The notes under the pieces were generated by a model. That model ran no database searches. It worked only from the letters and a program-made list of their open reading frames with translations, and was not told the DNA's origin. Positions 62,885 to 64,000 of a stretch of 64,000 bases of DNA are shown piece after piece. How positions within the stretch are numbered: position 1 is the first letter of the stretch; each line of letters begins with the position of its first letter. Source of the stretch: Chitinophagaceae bacterium (GTDB lineage Bacteria; Bacteroidota; Bacteroidia; Chitinophagales; Chitinophagaceae); the NCBI GenBank assembly GCA_017307755.1, contig JAFKGQ010000003.1, forward strand, positions 806,001 to 870,000. Reading direction: 5' to 3'. The position numbers and the translations under genes are program-made.

Positions 62885-63445
62885 TTACAAGTCTTCCAAC
62901 ATCGAGCGCCTCTTGTCTTTGAGCTTTTTAAAATGAGAAGGGGTCAGACCAGTGGACTTCTTAAACTGGGTGCAGAGATGCGCCACACTACTATAGTGCA
63001 TCTTGAAGGCAATCTCAGTAAGCGTTAGCTCATTGTAGACAAGAAATTCCTTCACGCGCTCTATCTTATGTGAAATAAAGAATTTTTCGATAGTAATACC
63101 CTGTACCTCCGAAAACAGATTGGCGAGATATGTATAATCGTAATCTAGTTTTTGACTCAAATAATCGGATAAATTGATGGCCAGCGGCTCTTCGGAATAA
63201 TGCACCAATTCAATAATGACAGTTTTAATTTTCTGGATCAATACACTTTTCTTATCATCCATCAATTCAAGCCCATACTTTAACAGTCCTTGCTTAATCT
63301 GTCCACGCTGGGCTGGTGAGATATTTTCCTCAATATCCGCTTCTCCTAATTCAACAGAAGTATATTTCAAGCCTAATCTTGTCAGTTCGTCTTTTACCAC
63401 CATTTTGCAGCGGATGCAGACCATATTTTTAATATAGAGCTTCAA
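62885..63445 (-). CDS. AraC-family regulator with N-terminal CxxC domain
   Basis: A 186-residue regulator. Residues about 1-70 resemble a small ferredoxin-like heavy-metal-associated (HMA) domain, with Cys10 and Cys13 in MVCIRCKMVV. Residues about 80-180 are an AraC DNA-binding domain (LTLTEIAFKMHYSSVAHLCTQFKKSTGLTPSHFK). The CxxC could bind metal or respond to oxidants. It sits at the right end of the regulon cassette and is the only DNA-binding regulator there, so it is the best candidate binder of the shared element. Confidence 0.82.
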   Translation of the reverse strand: MKLYIKNMVCIRCKMVVKDELTRLGLKYTSVELGEADIEENISPAQRGQIKQGLLKYGLELMDDKKSVLIQKIKTVIIELVHYSEEPLAINLSDYLSQKLDYDYTYLANLFSEVQGITIEKFFISHKIERVKEFLVYNELTLTEIAFKMHYSSVAHLCTQFKKSTGLTPSHFKKLKDKRRSMLEDL

Positions 63446-63593
63446 AGAGAAAAATATTAAAGAGCGGCAGTATTCGGAGAACTGGAAAGAATTAGCTTGT
63501 CAAATGAAAGGTAGCAAATTTTAGTCATACTGCAATTATTACTCTATTGTCATTTTGAGGGAAGGCTTATATTGTCCATGGTAGAAAATAAAT

Positions 63594-63618
63594 GGGGCCA
63601 GAATAGAAATTCAGCCCC
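63594..63618. terminator. Hairpin, possible two-way terminator
   Basis: GGGGC at 63594-63598 pairs with GCCCC at 63614-63618, with an inner GAAT/ATTC stem. T-rich bases follow on both sides. If promoter 5 is active, this hairpin would end a short RNA of roughly 60 bases or regulate entry into the AraC gene. Confidence 0.45.
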
Positions 63619-63653
63619 TTTATTAAAATCCAATATCCTATGAAAAACCTGAG

Positions 63654-63720
63654 CAAAGATCGGGCTTTACATGGCTGCAACATTACAGGGTTATCCTCAG
63701 TCATTATATATTTCACACAT
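63654..63720 (-). promoter_or_regulatory. Regulon promoter 5 (upstream of the AraC gene)
   Basis: On the minus strand ATGTGTGAAATATATA starts at 63720 and GATCTTTG starts at 63661, 59 bases later. The motif is slightly weaker than in promoters 1-4. It points toward the AraC gene, whose start lies about 200 bases downstream. Confidence 0.5.
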
Positions 63721-63797
63721 TTAAAGAACCGCGGCTACTTAACAGGCTTCGCATTCCGGTCTCCACGTCTTTTAGTGTCAGGTGTGTGTCTTATCCG

Positions 63798-63809
63798 CCC
63801 TCTCCGCAA
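63798..63809. other. Putative right attachment core
   Basis: CCCTCTCCGCAA matches the tRNA-Ser edge at 50492-50503 over 12 bases, with nothing else of the tRNA around it. This marks the right end of the island. Confidence 0.6.
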
Positions 63810-63847
63810 AATCATGGGAATTCAACAGAATCCACGGAAATCATCAA

Positions 63848-63880
63848 AAAGCCTTCAGACAATATTTTCTGAAGGCTTTT
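63848..63880 (+). terminator. Strong terminator just beyond the island
   Basis: AAAGCCTTCAGA, an 8-base loop and TCTGAAGGCTTT form a perfect 12-bp stem followed by T-rich bases. It lies 39 bases after the right core. It is probably the original tRNA-Ser terminator, displaced by integration. Nothing is recognised from here to the window end. Confidence 0.7.
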
Positions 63881-64000
63881 CTATTTAAGATTCTAACCCA
63901 ATGATACATGACCCTTAATGTGCGCCTGTAACTTTTAATGGCTGTTTTTATGTTTATGGTAGATAAATTCCAAATCACTACTGCACATATGATCTTTTTT

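Larger units (their letters stand above)
50492..63809. mobile_element. Genomic island integrated in tRNA-Ser by a large serine recombinase
   Basis: About 13.3 kb between two copies of CCCTCTCCGCAA. Its recombinase is at the left edge against the tRNA. The content differs from the flanking chromosome: lower G+C, unknown genes, an XRE regulator, and a desaturase, antiporter and AraC cassette. The recombinase reads into the tRNA, as expected for an element whose 3' end completes the tRNA. No phage structural or conjugation genes are present, so it is probably a small non-self-transmissible or decayed element. Confidence 0.7.

Noticed and set aside
50463..63809. Prophage or integrative conjugative element
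   Set aside because: No capsid, terminase, relaxase or mating-pair genes are present between the attachment repeats.
63640..63888. 82-residue frame at the right end
   Set aside because: It runs across promoter 5, the right attachment core and a strong terminator stem, so it is not a gene.

Overview
The window comes from a bacterium of the phylum Bacteroidota, most likely a member of the Chitinophagaceae. The signs are a TonB-type outer-membrane beta-barrel receptor, an orphan FtsX/MacB-type permease, DUF6427 and DUF4293 proteins, several SPI/SPII-exported proteins of unknown function, and promoters with the Bacteroidota -7 box TAnnTTTG instead of a sigma70 -10 box. Base composition is near 50% G+C in the first 50 kb and visibly lower in the last 13 kb. 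This assignment rests on gene content and motif recognition; no database search was run.

Region 1 (1-50.4 kb) looks like ordinary chromosome. It holds tandem LD-carboxypeptidases; an overlapping operon of an ECF sigma factor, a small protein and a divergent ClpP; an OmpA lipoprotein; an orphan permease; a serine hydrolase; a TonB-type receptor; a divergent catalase/OxyR pair with an OxyR-like box; a kup operon with two alpha/beta hydrolases; purQ; two DsbD-type proteins; a sigma factor; uvrA; and a TetR-controlled RND efflux operon whose permease is fused to its outer-membrane channel. It continues with glyA, a sugar nucleotidyltransferase, a patatin-like protein, an ABC-2 exporter, a zinc phospholipase C-like protein, an FAD oxidoreductase and dnaA.

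Region 2 (about 50.49-63.81 kb) is read as an integrated genomic island. A large serine recombinase ends inside tRNA-Ser(GCU). A 12-base copy of the tRNA 3' edge lies 13.3 kb away, and a strong terminator that may be the tRNA's original one follows it. The left part of the island carries the recombinase operon, driven from a promoter with an array of 10-bp repeats. Next come unknown genes, a thioesterase / membrane-anchored XRE / SymE-like operon, and a self-regulating XRE gene. The right part is a membrane and stress cassette: two fatty-acid desaturases, a CPA1 cation/proton antiporter, a secreted coiled-coil protein, a cupin, a sensorless histidine kinase and an AraC regulator with a CxxC (HMA-like) N-terminus.

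The most interesting signal is in the cassette. Five promoters there share an upstream element, ATGTGTGAAtnATGTA, placed 60, 60, 60, 60 and 59 bp from a -7-like box. The cassette therefore appears to be one regulon that travels with its own regulator. The AraC protein is the natural candidate regulator, but this is inference.
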